NCBI GenBank assembly: GCA_947254465.1
Contig: CAMYEU010000055.1
Span: 1-8,966, forward strand
Origin: an uncultured Gemella sp.
GTDB taxonomy: Bacteria; Bacillota; Bacilli; Staphylococcales; Gemellaceae
Length of the DNA: 8,966 nt
Direction of reading: 5' to 3'
In this document: one piece after another, positions 1 through 7,083 of the stretch
How positions within the stretch are numbered: the stretch's first letter is position 1
Layout: each line of letters begins with the position of its first letter
Notes under the pieces: generated by a model
Databases searched by the model: none
What the model was told of the DNA's origin: nothing
What the model saw: the letters and a program-made list of their open reading frames with translations, nothing else
Translations under genes and position numbers: made by a program

Positions 1-49
1 ACGAGATCCTGAGATGTCTCGTGGGCTCGGAGATGTGTATAAGAGACAG
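1..49 (+). other. Illumina Nextera i7 adapter (artefact)
   Basis: This is not biological sequence. Bases 1-7 match the end of the P7 flow-cell primer, 8-15 (CCTGAGAT) are an 8-nt i7 index, and 16-49 are the read-2 transposase adapter ending in the 19-bp Tn5 mosaic end (31-49, AGATGTGTATAAGAGACAG). Reading through it gives MSRGLGDVYKRQ, a familiar contaminant peptide, with its ATG made from the last two index bases plus the first adapter base. Genome sequence begins at 50. Confidence 0.98.
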
Positions 50-292
50 GGAATAACATTGGCAAAAGAGCCTAAAGACATTACATTATCAGAAATTTAT
101 CAAATCATTTATCCTGATAAATATTTAGTAAATATCCATGAAGGTGCTAATAAAGAATGCCCAGTTGGTTTAAATATCGAAAATTTATTACAGCCAGTAT
201 TTAATGAAGCACAAGAAGCTTTTTATAAAAAACTTGAAAGTAAAACATTAGAAAAATTAATTAAAGAATTATACATAATAGGAGAAAAATAA
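50..292 (+). CDS. Rrf2-family transcriptional regulator, C-terminal fragment
   Basis: Only the last 80 residues are present. The frame is open from the adapter junction to TAA at 290-292, and the apparent ATG at 14 is adapter. Rrf2 proteins are dimeric winged-helix regulators of about 130-160 residues, so the DNA-binding N-terminal half is missing. What remains is typical of the family: an ITLAKEPKDITLSEIYQ stretch (wing and start of the dimerisation helix), then HEGANKECPVG, then a long helix rich in Leu, Lys and Glu. There is one cysteine (codon 158-160, in CPVG). An Fe-S three-cysteine cluster cannot be judged, but this form resembles the YwnA/HypR-like branch more than IscR/NsrR. The oxidoreductase starts 3 bp after the stop, and its ribosome binding site lies inside this gene, so the two are probably cotranscribed. 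A redox or electrophile sensor controlling its neighbour is an inference. Confidence 0.85.
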   Translation, partial: GITLAKEPKDITLSEIYQIIYPDKYLVNIHEGANKECPVGLNIENLLQPVFNEAQEAFYKKLESKTLEKLIKELYIIGEK

Positions 293-295
293 ACA

Positions 296-1297
296 ATGAA
301 AGCAGCAGTACACACAAAATATAATAAAAATAATATAGAACTTGAAATTAGAGAAGTAGTAGTACCTACAATAAATGAAGACGAAGTGTTGGTAAAAGTT
401 ACAGCAGCAGGAGTAAACCCACTAGATAACATGATTTCACGCGGAGAAGTGAAGATTATCGTACCTTACACACTTCCACAAGTTGCAGGTAATGAAGTAG
501 TAGGTATTATTGAACAAAAAGGAAATAATGTAGCTAATTTTGAAATTGGAGATAGAGTATTCTCTAGATTACCATTAGATAAAATCGGAGCTTTTGCTGA
601 ATATGTAGCTATTAACCAAGATGCAATCGCTAAAGTACCAGATTATCTAACTGATGAAGAAGCAGCAGCCGTTCCATTAACAGCATTAACAATTATGCAA
701 GCTCTAGAACTTATGGGAGCAGAATCAGGAAAAACAATCTTCATCTCAGGTGGAACAGGTGGAGTAGGTGGTATGGCTATTCCTATCGCTAAAGCAAAAG
801 GGTTAACAGTAATTACTAATGGTAGTGTAGAAAATAAAGAACGTGTTGAAAAATTAGGTGTTGATCAGTTCATCGATTATAAAACAACAGATTATACTAA
901 AGTATTAAAAGATGTTGATTATGTGCTTGATACTTTAGGTGGAGCAGAAACTGAAAAACAAATGACTATTATGAAGTCAGGCGGTAAATTAGTTTCATTA
1001 AGAGCTATGCCAAATGGAAGTTTCGCTAAACGTATGAGCTTAGCTTGGTGGAAACAATTTATCTTAGGTTTAGCTGGAAGAAAATTTGATAGAATGGCAA
1101 ATAAATATGGAGTATCATATGACTTCATCTTCGTAGAATCAAATGGTAAACAACTTCAAGAAGTAGCTGACATTTTCACAAAATTAGAAATTAAGCTATC
1201 TGTAGATACTGTATTTGACTTTAAAGATGTAAATAATGCTTTAGATAAAGTAGCGAATGGACGTTCAAGAGGTAAAACAGTTTTAAGTTTTAAATAA
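296..1297 (+). CDS. NADP-dependent zinc-free oxidoreductase (quinone reductase-like MDR)
   Basis: This 333-residue cytosolic protein belongs to the medium-chain dehydrogenase/reductase superfamily, zeta-crystallin/quinone oxidoreductase branch, and is full length for it. The GroES-like N-terminal domain carries AAGVNPLDN (38-45) and a GDRV element (85-88). The Rossmann domain has GGTGGVGG (152-159) for the dinucleotide pyrophosphate. The protein contains no cysteine, so it lacks both the catalytic and structural zinc sites of alcohol dehydrogenases; NADPH-dependent reduction of quinones, enones or similar electrophiles is the family expectation, but the substrate is unknown. Later conserved stretches are DYVLDTLGG (208-216) and FVESNGKQLQEV (279-290). 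The start at 296 has AGGAG at 280-284, an 11-nt spacer that is slightly long, and directly follows the Rrf2 gene. Such Rrf2 plus reductase pairs are commonly autoregulated redox-stress units. General class is secure; the physiological role is not. Confidence 0.9.
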   Translation: MKAAVHTKYNKNNIELEIREVVVPTINEDEVLVKVTAAGVNPLDNMISRGEVKIIVPYTLPQVAGNEVVGIIEQKGNNVANFEIGDRVFSRLPLDKIGAFAEYVAINQDAIAKVPDYLTDEEAAAVPLTALTIMQALELMGAESGKTIFISGGTGGVGGMAIPIAKAKGLTVITNGSVENKERVEKLGVDQFIDYKTTDYTKVLKDVDYVLDTLGGAETEKQMTIMKSGGKLVSLRAMPNGSFAKRMSLAWWKQFILGLAGRKFDRMANKYGVSYDFIFVESNGKQLQEVADIFTKLEIKLSVDTVFDFKDVNNALDKVANGRSRGKTVLSFK

Positions 1298-1327
1298 TAT
1301 AAATATTATAGAAATAACAAGAGAAGG

Positions 1328-1378
1328 GAGCGACTAGAAAATTATGATTTCTTAGTAATTAATTTTCCAAAGTCGCTC
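1328..1378 (+). terminator. Long imperfect hairpin, possible terminator
   Basis: GAGCGACT (1328-1335) pairs perfectly with AGTCGCTC (1371-1378). After a small internal loop, AAAATTA (1338-1344) pairs with TAATTTT (1360-1366) around a 15-nt loop. It begins 30 nt after the oxidoreductase stop. No T-run follows the 3' arm, so intrinsic termination is doubtful. It sits where the missing 5' third of the next gene would lie, so it could also be a small inserted repeat. Confidence 0.4.
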
Positions 1379-1434
1379 ATGTTATCTGAAAATATCAACA
1401 AACATAATAAAGTTAGGAGACAATAATTCCGGAG

Positions 1435-2031
1435 ATGGCACAACAAGCAATAGATAGTATTAAAGAATTAGGTTACAGTAAAATTAACTTACTAGGATTA
1501 TCAATGGGTGGAATGATCGCTCAAGAAGTAACAAGATTAAATAGCGACTTAGTAGAAAAATTAATCCTAGTAGGAACAGGGCCAAGAGACGGCGAAGGAA
1601 TCGGAACTGTAACTAGTACTACTTTTAAATTCATGCTAAAAGCAGGATTAAATAGGGTAGATCCTAAGAGATTTATCTTCTATAATCACGATGAAAAAGG
1701 AAAAATTGAAGCGAATAAAGTACTAGATAGATTAGCAAGTCGTAGTAAAGAAAATGCAGATGCCGATATGAAAGTACCAGGCTTTTTAAGACAATTAAAA
1801 GCAATAAAACGTTGGAGTACTGTAGGATATGACGATTTAAAATTTATTACGCAACCTACACTAATCGCAAATGGTGATAAAGACTTAATGGTTCCTACAG
1901 TTAACTCATATAACATGCATCAAAAAATAGAAAATAGCAAATTAATAATTTATCCAAATGCAGCACACGGATCATTATTCCAATACGCAGATGAATTTTC
2001 AAAAGAGTTAATAGAATTTTTAGGAGAATAA
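1435..2031 (+). pseudogene. Alpha/beta hydrolase lacking its N-terminal third
   Basis: The reading frame encodes 198 residues of an alpha/beta-hydrolase fold enzyme whose relatives are about 270-280 residues. The nucleophile elbow GLSMGG is almost at the start (Ser23), followed by the acid in NGDKDLMVP (probably Asp150) and the histidine in NAAHGS (His178), so the whole catalytic triad is present. The first beta strands and the oxyanion HG motif, normally about 75-80 residues upstream of the elbow, are absent. In-frame homology seems to run a few codons before the ATG (ETIIPE, from 1417) up to a TAG at 1414-1416, which suggests that the start used here is internal. Initiation signals are poor: GGAG abuts the ATG, and the better AGGAG (1415-1419) is 15 nt away. 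A deletion derivative is most likely; a shortened functional protein is less likely. It may once have belonged to the oxidoreductase operon. Confidence 0.7.
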
Positions 2032-2196
2032 GAAGCCAAACTAATTAAAAGTAGCTTGTTAGAAAGTAATTATACTTAAGACACACAGTTTATCAGCATC
2101 AAAACCTAGAAGAACAAAGTAAATATTAGAGATAATATTCTTTAATAAAACTTATTATCATATAATTCTTAGTAATTTTTAAATTGAATAAAATCC

Positions 2197-2223
2197 TTGA
2201 CAATAACGGTCGTTTAGTATAAT
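2197..2223 (+). promoter_or_regulatory. Sigma-A-type promoter of the gatCAB leader
   Basis: A perfect -35 hexamer TTGACA (2197-2202) and a perfect -10 hexamer TATAAT (2218-2223) are separated by 15 bp, somewhat short of the usual 17. Transcription should start near 2230, just upstream of the T-box structure. The preceding 2032-2196 holds nothing I can identify. Confidence 0.75.
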
Positions 2224-2249
2224 ATAGACTAAGTAAACCGTAATAAAAA

Positions 2250-2461
2250 ATATTAGTAAAGAGACTTTTATTTCATGTTTTTTTTAGAAGAGAGTTTAAT
2301 CCTGAGGCTGAAAGATTAAATAATAATGATTGAAATATGTAACACTCTTTATAAAACTGAATATGAATTGAAAGGTATCAGAAAACTGATATGAATTCGG
2401 GTGGCACCACGAAATTAGTAATCGTCCCATGTAGTTAAGTAACTATATGGGACGTTTTTTT
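2250..2461 (+). promoter_or_regulatory. T-box riboswitch, probably tRNA-Asn responsive
   Basis: The T-box core is CGGGTGGCACCACGA (2398-2412). The antiterminator is complete: GGG (2399-2401) with CCC (2426-2428), the 7-nt bulge TGGCACC (2402-2408), and ACGA (2409-2412) with TCGT (2422-2425). Its 3' half is the 5' arm of the terminator, giving the expected either/or switch. A Stem III hairpin is at 2375-2391 (TATCAG with CTGATA). In Stem I, AAAGAG (2258-2263) pairs with CTCTTT (2345-2350) and TATTTCA (2269-2275) with TGAAATA (2331-2337). The internal loop between these helices holds AAC (2341-2343) followed by A, where a specifier codon is expected. UGGC in the bulge would pair with tRNA ending GCCA, consistent with Asn. 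The T-box class is certain. The Stem I fold and the AAC assignment are hand-drawn and less sure, because a second AAC at 2355-2357 and an AGTA at 2255-2258 permit an alternative register. Confidence 0.92.
2423..2461 (+). terminator. T-box leader intrinsic terminator
   Basis: Two 14-nt arms, 2423-2436 and 2441-2454, fold around loop AAGT. Pairing is CGTCCCAT with ATGGGACG plus TAGTT with AACTA, with one G/T juxtaposition between them. Seven T residues follow (2455-2461). It overlaps the antiterminator at 2423-2428, so forming one excludes the other. It should stop transcription before gatC when the tRNA is charged. Confidence 0.92.
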
Positions 2462-2525
2462 ATTTCAAATTATAAGAGGTTTGCTAATATTAGAAGTTAA
2501 AATTGATAAAAATATGGAGGCACTT

Positions 2526-2816
2526 ATGACAACAATTACGAAAGAACAAGTAGCCCACATCGCTCATCTTTCTAGATTAGAAATCCAAGAAAGTGAAGTA
2601 GATGGGTACATCGAAAAATTAGAAAAAGTTGTAGATTTATTTGATACAATCAACAGCGCACCAACAGAAAATGTAAAACCAACATATCACGTTTTAGACT
2701 TAGTGAATGTATTCCGTGAGGATGTTGCAAAACCTGGAATGGATAGAGAAGAAGTTCTTAAAAATGCTCACGAAACTGAAGCAGGACAATTCAAAGTACC
2801 TACTATTATTGAATAA
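2526..2816 (+). CDS. gatC: Asp/Glu-tRNA amidotransferase subunit C
   Basis: GatC is the small scaffold subunit that wraps around GatA and GatB and stabilises the heterotrimeric tRNA-dependent amidotransferase in the cytoplasm. At 96 residues it is the usual size. Family features are the N-terminal EQVAHIAHLSRLEI helix, a middle helix (YIEKLEKVVDLFDTI), and the C-terminal VFREDV segment followed by GQFKVPTIIE. I place the start at ATG 2526, preceded by GGAGG (2516-2520) with a 5-nt spacer. The frame is open to ATG 2481, but the extra 15 residues are unlike GatC and have no ribosome binding site. It is the first gene of gatCAB, 64 nt after the T-box terminator, and gatA follows after 17 nt, so one regulated transcript should cover all three genes. 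Confidence 0.96.
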   Translation: MTTITKEQVAHIAHLSRLEIQESEVDGYIEKLEKVVDLFDTINSAPTENVKPTYHVLDLVNVFREDVAKPGMDREEVLKNAHETEAGQFKVPTIIE

Positions 2817-2833
2817 AATAAGGAGATAATTTA

Positions 2834-4291
2834 ATGAGTTTATTACATGAATCAATTGAAAGTTTAGAACTTAAACTTAAAAATAAAGAAATTAAACCAA
2901 GTGATTTAGTAAAAGAATCACTAGACAGAATTAAAGCTACTGATGAAAAAGTAGGTTCATTCATTACAGTAACTGAAGAAGTAGCATTAAAACAAGCTGA
3001 AACCTTAGACCGCGCTCAAGAAGAAGGACGCGTTGAAGGTAAATTATTTGGTATCCCAATGGGAATCAAAGATAACATTGTAACAAAAGACATTCAAACA
3101 ACTTGTGCATCAAAAATCTTGGAAGGATTCAATCCAATTTACGATGCAACAGTAATGAACAAACTTAACAAAGAAAACCCAATTCTTTTAGGGAAATTAA
3201 ACATGGACGAGTTCGCAATGGGTGGTTCTACAGAAACATCTTACTACAAACTTACTCGTAACCCTCATGACTTAGATGCAGTACCAGGAGGGTCAAGTGG
3301 TGGATCAGCTACAGCGGTAGCAGCAGGACAAGTTAGCTTCACTCTAGGAAGTGACACAGGTGGTTCTGTACGTCAACCAGCTTCTTACTGTGGTGTAGTT
3401 GGATTAAAACCAACTTACGGACGTGTATCACGTTTTGGATTAGTAGCATTCGCTTCATCATTAGACCAAATCGGACCAATGACTCGTACAGTTAAAGATA
3501 ACGCTCGTGTATTAGAAATCATCTCAGGATTAGATGCTAACGACATGACTAGTGCACCTGTAGAAGTACCAGAATTCAGCAAAATCATTACTGGAGACAT
3601 CAAAGGTAAGAAAATCGCTCTTCCTAAAGAATACTTTGGTGCTGGAATTGACGAAGAAGTTAAACAAGCAGTACTTGAAGGTGTTAAATACTTAGAAAGC
3701 CAAGGAGCTATTGTAGAAGAAGTAAGTCTTCCAAATACAGACTACGCTATTTCAACTTACTACATTATCGCTTCTGCTGAAGCAAGTTCAAACCTTTCTC
3801 GTTTCGATGGTATTCGTTATGGATACAGAAGTCCAAACGCAACAAACCTTGAGGAAATCTATAAAAAAACACGTGGAGAAGGATTTGGGGCTGAGGTTAA
3901 ACGCCGTATCATGTTAGGAACATACGTATTATCTTCAGGATACTACGATGCATACTACAAAAAAGCACAACAAGTTCGTACATTAATTAAACAAGACTTT
4001 GATAGAGTATTCGAAGAATACGATGTAATCATTGGACCAACTGCTCCAACAGTAGCATTCAACATTGGAGAAGAAGTAGGAGATCCAATTAAAATCTACG
4101 CTAACGATATCTTAACAATCCCAGTAAACATGGCTGGATTACCAGGTATCAGTATTCCATGTGGATTCAAAGGTAACCGTCCAATCGGTATGCAAATTAT
4201 TGCAAAACCATTCGCGGAATCTACATTATATGATGTAGCGTACAACTTCGAACAACACTACAACTTACACGATAAAAAAATAGAATTATAA
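2834..4291 (+). CDS. gatA: Asp/Glu-tRNA amidotransferase subunit A (glutaminase)
   Basis: GatA hydrolyses glutamine to supply ammonia, which passes through a tunnel to GatB for conversion of Glu-tRNA(Gln) to Gln-tRNA(Gln) and Asp-tRNA(Asn) to Asn-tRNA(Asn). It is an amidase-signature enzyme with a Ser-cisSer-Lys triad: Lys79 in MGIKDN, Ser154 in PGGSSGGS, and nucleophile Ser178 in GSDTGGSVRQPAS. These positions, the 485-residue length, and Tyr309, Arg358 and Asp425, which I recall as glutamine-site residues, coincide with the S. aureus enzyme. The start at 2834 has AGGAG at 2821-2825. The gene is rich in optimal codons (AAC, TTC, TAC, ATC, CGT), unlike the flanking accessory genes, suggesting high expression. 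gatB follows after 13 nt. Nothing appears damaged. Confidence 0.98.
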   Translation: MSLLHESIESLELKLKNKEIKPSDLVKESLDRIKATDEKVGSFITVTEEVALKQAETLDRAQEEGRVEGKLFGIPMGIKDNIVTKDIQTTCASKILEGFNPIYDATVMNKLNKENPILLGKLNMDEFAMGGSTETSYYKLTRNPHDLDAVPGGSSGGSATAVAAGQVSFTLGSDTGGSVRQPASYCGVVGLKPTYGRVSRFGLVAFASSLDQIGPMTRTVKDNARVLEIISGLDANDMTSAPVEVPEFSKIITGDIKGKKIALPKEYFGAGIDEEVKQAVLEGVKYLESQGAIVEEVSLPNTDYAISTYYIIASAEASSNLSRFDGIRYGYRSPNATNLEEIYKKTRGEGFGAEVKRRIMLGTYVLSSGYYDAYYKKAQQVRTLIKQDFDRVFEEYDVIIGPTAPTVAFNIGEEVGDPIKIYANDILTIPVNMAGLPGISIPCGFKGNRPIGMQIIAKPFAESTLYDVAYNFEQHYNLHDKKIEL

Positions 4292-4304
4292 TAGGAGAAA
4301 CAAG

Positions 4305-5732
4305 ATGCATTTTGAAACAGTAATTGGACTAGAAGTCCATGTAGAATTAAAAACAGATTCAAAAATATTCTCACCATCTCCAGCTCACTTTGGTGCAGAA
4401 CCAAACACTAACACAAATGTTATCGACTTAGGATACCCAGGGGTACTTCCAGTAGTAAACAAAAGAGCGGTAGAATGGGGAATGAAAGCAGCAATGGCGC
4501 TTAACATGACAGTAGCTCGTGAGTCAAAATTCGATAGAAAAAACTACTTCTATCCAGATAACCCGAAAGCATACCAAATCTCACAATTTGACCAACCAAT
4601 CGGGGAAAACGGATGGATAGATATCGAAGTAAACGGAGAAACTAAACGTATCGGTATTACACGTGCTCACCTTGAAGAAGATGCTGGTAAATTAACTCAC
4701 AAAAATGGTTATTCATTAGTTGACCTTAACCGTCAAGGTACACCACTTATCGAGATTGTATCTGAGCCAGATATCAGAACTCCAGAAGAAGCATATGCTT
4801 ACTTAGAAAAATTACGTTCAATCATTCAATACATCGAAGTGTCAGACGTTAAGATGGAAGAAGGATCAATGCGTTGTGACGCGAACATCTCTATCCGTCC
4901 TTATGGTCAAGATGAATTCGGTACAAAAACTGAGCTTAAAAACTTAAACTCATTCACTTTCGTTAAAAAAGGATTAGAGTACGAAGAAAAACGTCAAGAA
5001 CAAGTTATCCTTTCAGGTGGAGTAATCAACCAAGAAACTCGTCGTTTCGATGAAACAACAGGAACAACTAAACTTATGCGTGTTAAAGAAGGTTCAGACG
5101 ATTACCGTTACTTCCCAGAGCCAGATATCGTACCTATGATTATCTCTGATGAATGGATGGAAGAAGTAAGAAAAACTATTCCAGAACTTCCAGATGCTCG
5201 TCAAAGAAGATACCAAGAAGAACTTGGATTACCAGCATACGATGCTCACGTTCTTACATTAACTAAAGAAATGTCAGACATGTTCGAACAAACTGTAGCT
5301 TTAGGAGCAGATCCAAAACTAGCTTCTAACTACCTAATGGTAGATGTAAATGCATACTTAAACAAAGTTCAACAAGAACTTAAAGATACAGCATTAACTG
5401 CAGAAGGTTTAGCAGGAATGATTAAATTAATCACTGACGGAACAATCTCAAGTAAAATCGCTAAAAAAGTATTCGCAGAACTTATCGAACACGGTGGAGA
5501 TGCTGCACAAATCGTTAAAGAAAAAGGTCTTGTACAAGTATCAGATAGTGGACAATTATTAGCTTGGGTAAACGAAGCATTAGATAACAATCCAAAATCT
5601 ATCGAAGACTACAAAAACGGTCGTGACCGTGCGATTGGTTTCCTAGTAGGTCAAATCATGAAAGCCTCAAAAGGACAAGCCAACCCACAAATGATCAACA
5701 AAATGTTATTAGAAGAAATCGAAAAACGATAA
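4305..5732 (+). CDS. gatB: Asp/Glu-tRNA amidotransferase subunit B (kinase/transamidase)
   Basis: GatB binds mischarged Glu-tRNA(Gln) or Asp-tRNA(Asn), phosphorylates the side-chain carboxylate with ATP, and transfers the ammonia delivered by GatA. The 475-residue protein is full length. Conserved elements in order are GLEVHVEL (8-15), DLGYPGVLPVVN (41-52), RKNYFYPDNPKAYQISQ (78-94), HLEEDAGK (122-129) and the GatB signature around VDLNRQGTPLIEIVSEPD (139-156). His12, Glu124/Glu125 and Glu150 sit where Mg-binding residues lie in known structures (from memory). The last 60-70 residues form the helical YqeY-like tail domain that contacts the tRNA elbow. The start has AGGAG (4293-4297) with a 7-nt spacer. 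Codon use matches gatA. It is the last gene of the operon, with a terminator 19 nt past the stop. Confidence 0.98.
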   Translation: MHFETVIGLEVHVELKTDSKIFSPSPAHFGAEPNTNTNVIDLGYPGVLPVVNKRAVEWGMKAAMALNMTVARESKFDRKNYFYPDNPKAYQISQFDQPIGENGWIDIEVNGETKRIGITRAHLEEDAGKLTHKNGYSLVDLNRQGTPLIEIVSEPDIRTPEEAYAYLEKLRSIIQYIEVSDVKMEEGSMRCDANISIRPYGQDEFGTKTELKNLNSFTFVKKGLEYEEKRQEQVILSGGVINQETRRFDETTGTTKLMRVKEGSDDYRYFPEPDIVPMIISDEWMEEVRKTIPELPDARQRRYQEELGLPAYDAHVLTLTKEMSDMFEQTVALGADPKLASNYLMVDVNAYLNKVQQELKDTALTAEGLAGMIKLITDGTISSKIAKKVFAELIEHGGDAAQIVKEKGLVQVSDSGQLLAWVNEALDNNPKSIEDYKNGRDRAIGFLVGQIMKASKGQANPQMINKMLLEEIEKR

Positions 5733-5751
5733 TAACGAAAATAAAAAATGA

Positions 5752-5788
5752 ACTCGAAGCAAGGAGTAATCTTTGTTTCGAGTTTTTT
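5752..5788 (+). terminator. gatCAB operon terminator (repeat copy 1)
   Basis: ACTCGAAGCAAGG (5752-5764) pairs with CTTTGTTTCGAGT (5771-5783) over 13 bp, including two G-T pairs, around a 6-nt loop and followed by T residues to 5788. The surrounding 41 nt (5747-5787) recur at 7079-7119 with only two differences, both in the loop. Confidence 0.92.
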
Positions 5789-5820
5789 AGTGTTTAAAAC
5801 GTAGAAAAGTCTCTTATGTA

Positions 5821-5849
5821 TTGCAAAGAACATAATTGTTATATATAAT
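5821..5849 (+). promoter_or_regulatory. Candidate promoter of the Fic gene
   Basis: TTGCAA (5821-5826, 4 of 6 consensus) and a perfect TATAAT (5844-5849) are 17 bp apart, giving a leader of about 120 nt. A second perfect TATAAT lies at 5911-5916 without a well-placed -35 box. Either could serve the Fic gene, which must have its own promoter because a terminator lies just upstream. Confidence 0.45.
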
Positions 5850-5976
5850 AAATATTACGGAAATAAAACAAGAAATATAATTTTTTGAGTTAAACAATAT
5901 ACATTTACTATATAATGTTAAAATCAAATCTGTTAATGTGTAATTATTGAAAAATAACTTATGGGAGGAAAATGAA

Positions 5977-7053
5977 ATGACTGAAGATCCGTTTAAAGAA
6001 TATTTAATACAATCAGAACCTTCTAAGAGAGAAAAAGGTTATGCATGGCAGACAGCAATAGGTTTGCAGGAAGTTGATGGTTTAACTCCATCTCAATATT
6101 TAATTAATACAGCATTGCGAAATATAGAAGGTGAAATAACACTAGAAGAAGCCGATATACTGCTTCATTCATATTATGAAGAAAATCCAGAACTAAATAA
6201 GGAAAGTCGTGTAGAAGAAGCTGATAAAGTGTCTGTTCGAATTGCTAGAATCTTATCCGAAGAAGCTTTTACCTTTTCCCCAACGGAATATTTAGCTATT
6301 CATAGGAAGTTATTTGAAGGAATATATAAACATGCAGGGACAATCAGAACTTATAATATTACAAAAAAAGAATGGGTCTTAGACGGAGAAACAGTAATAT
6401 ACGGAAGTGCAAGTGAATTAGTTAGAACTCTAGAGTATGACCTTGAGCAAGAGAAAAAATTCCAGTATAATGGTTTATCAACGAATGAAATAATAAAACA
6501 CTTATCAGAATTTATCTCAAGACTATGGCAAATCCATGTTTTTGAAGAAGGGAATACAAGAACAACAGCAGTATTTTTTATCAAATATCTAAGAACATTA
6601 GGTTTTGATGTAACAAATGATATATTCGCTGCTAACTCTTGGTATTTTAGAAATGCATTAGTAAGAGCAAACTACAGAAATTTAAAGAAAGAAATCTATT
6701 CAACATTTGAATTTGTAGAGTTATTTTTAAGAAATTTACTACTAGATGAAAGTACACCATTAAAAAATAGAGAATTACATATCAATTGGATAAAAGAAGA
6801 TAGAGAGATTTCAGAATATAATTATAACGATAAACTAGAAAACTTCTCTGATAAGAATAAGGAATATATTAAGAACCTTTACGATAAATTTAATTTTGAT
6901 TCTGTATTTGGAAGAAAAGAAGTGATGGAAGTTACAAAACTAAAAACATCAAGAGCATCAGAAATAATTAAAGAAATGCTAGTACATCAAATTATCGAAA
7001 AAGTAGAAGGTCACGGAAAAGGAAAATATAAATTTAGAATAGAGCTAATTTAA
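5977..7053 (+). CDS. Fic-domain protein with VbhA-like N-terminus and C-terminal winged helix
   Basis: Fic enzymes transfer a nucleotide or phosphate-containing group to target proteins. This 358-residue protein has three parts. Residues 22-68 (WQTAIGLQ, VDGLTPS, NIEGEI, then an acidic helix) resemble the VbhA-type inhibitory antitoxin region, with Glu51-Gly52 matching the EG of the (S/T)xxxE(G/N) motif although Leu47 replaces Ser/Thr. The Fic core (about 85-255) contains a target-binding flap (GTIRTYNITKKEW, 121-133) and HVFEEGNTRTTA (187-198). His187, Phe189, Glu191, Gly192, Asn193 and Arg195 fit HxFx(D/E)GNxR, but the second Arg is Ala198. Residues about 305-356 look like a winged helix (GRKEVMEVTKLKTSRASEIIKEML, then a basic KGKYKF wing), suggesting autoregulation or DNA targeting. 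The start is ATG 5977 with GGAGG (5964-5968) and an 8-nt spacer; TTG 5947 lacks a site. Codons are AGA-, AAT- and ATA-rich, unlike gatAB. Target and chemistry are unknown. Confidence 0.9.
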   Translation: MTEDPFKEYLIQSEPSKREKGYAWQTAIGLQEVDGLTPSQYLINTALRNIEGEITLEEADILLHSYYEENPELNKESRVEEADKVSVRIARILSEEAFTFSPTEYLAIHRKLFEGIYKHAGTIRTYNITKKEWVLDGETVIYGSASELVRTLEYDLEQEKKFQYNGLSTNEIIKHLSEFISRLWQIHVFEEGNTRTTAVFFIKYLRTLGFDVTNDIFAANSWYFRNALVRANYRNLKKEIYSTFEFVELFLRNLLLDESTPLKNRELHINWIKEDREISEYNYNDKLENFSDKNKEYIKNLYDKFNFDSVFGRKEVMEVTKLKTSRASEIIKEMLVHQIIEKVEGHGKGKYKFRIELI

Positions 7054-7083
7054 TAGAACTTACAAAATGATAAAAATAAATGA

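Noticed and set aside
14..49. ATG and 12 codons (MSRGLGDVYKRQ) opening the first frame, and the same at 8957-8922 on the minus strand
   Set aside because: Translated sequencing adapter, not gene sequence.
2481..2525. Upstream ATG extending GatC by 15 residues
   Set aside because: No ribosome binding site. GGAGG is correctly placed for ATG 2526, and the extension is unlike GatC.
5947..5976. TTG start extending the Fic protein by 10 residues
   Set aside because: ATG 5977 has a well-spaced GGAGG, which lies inside this extension; the TTG has none.
5947..7053. Fic plus separate antitoxin gene (two-gene toxin-antitoxin operon)
   Set aside because: No small gene adjoins the Fic frame; the antitoxin-like region, if functional, is fused at the N-terminus.
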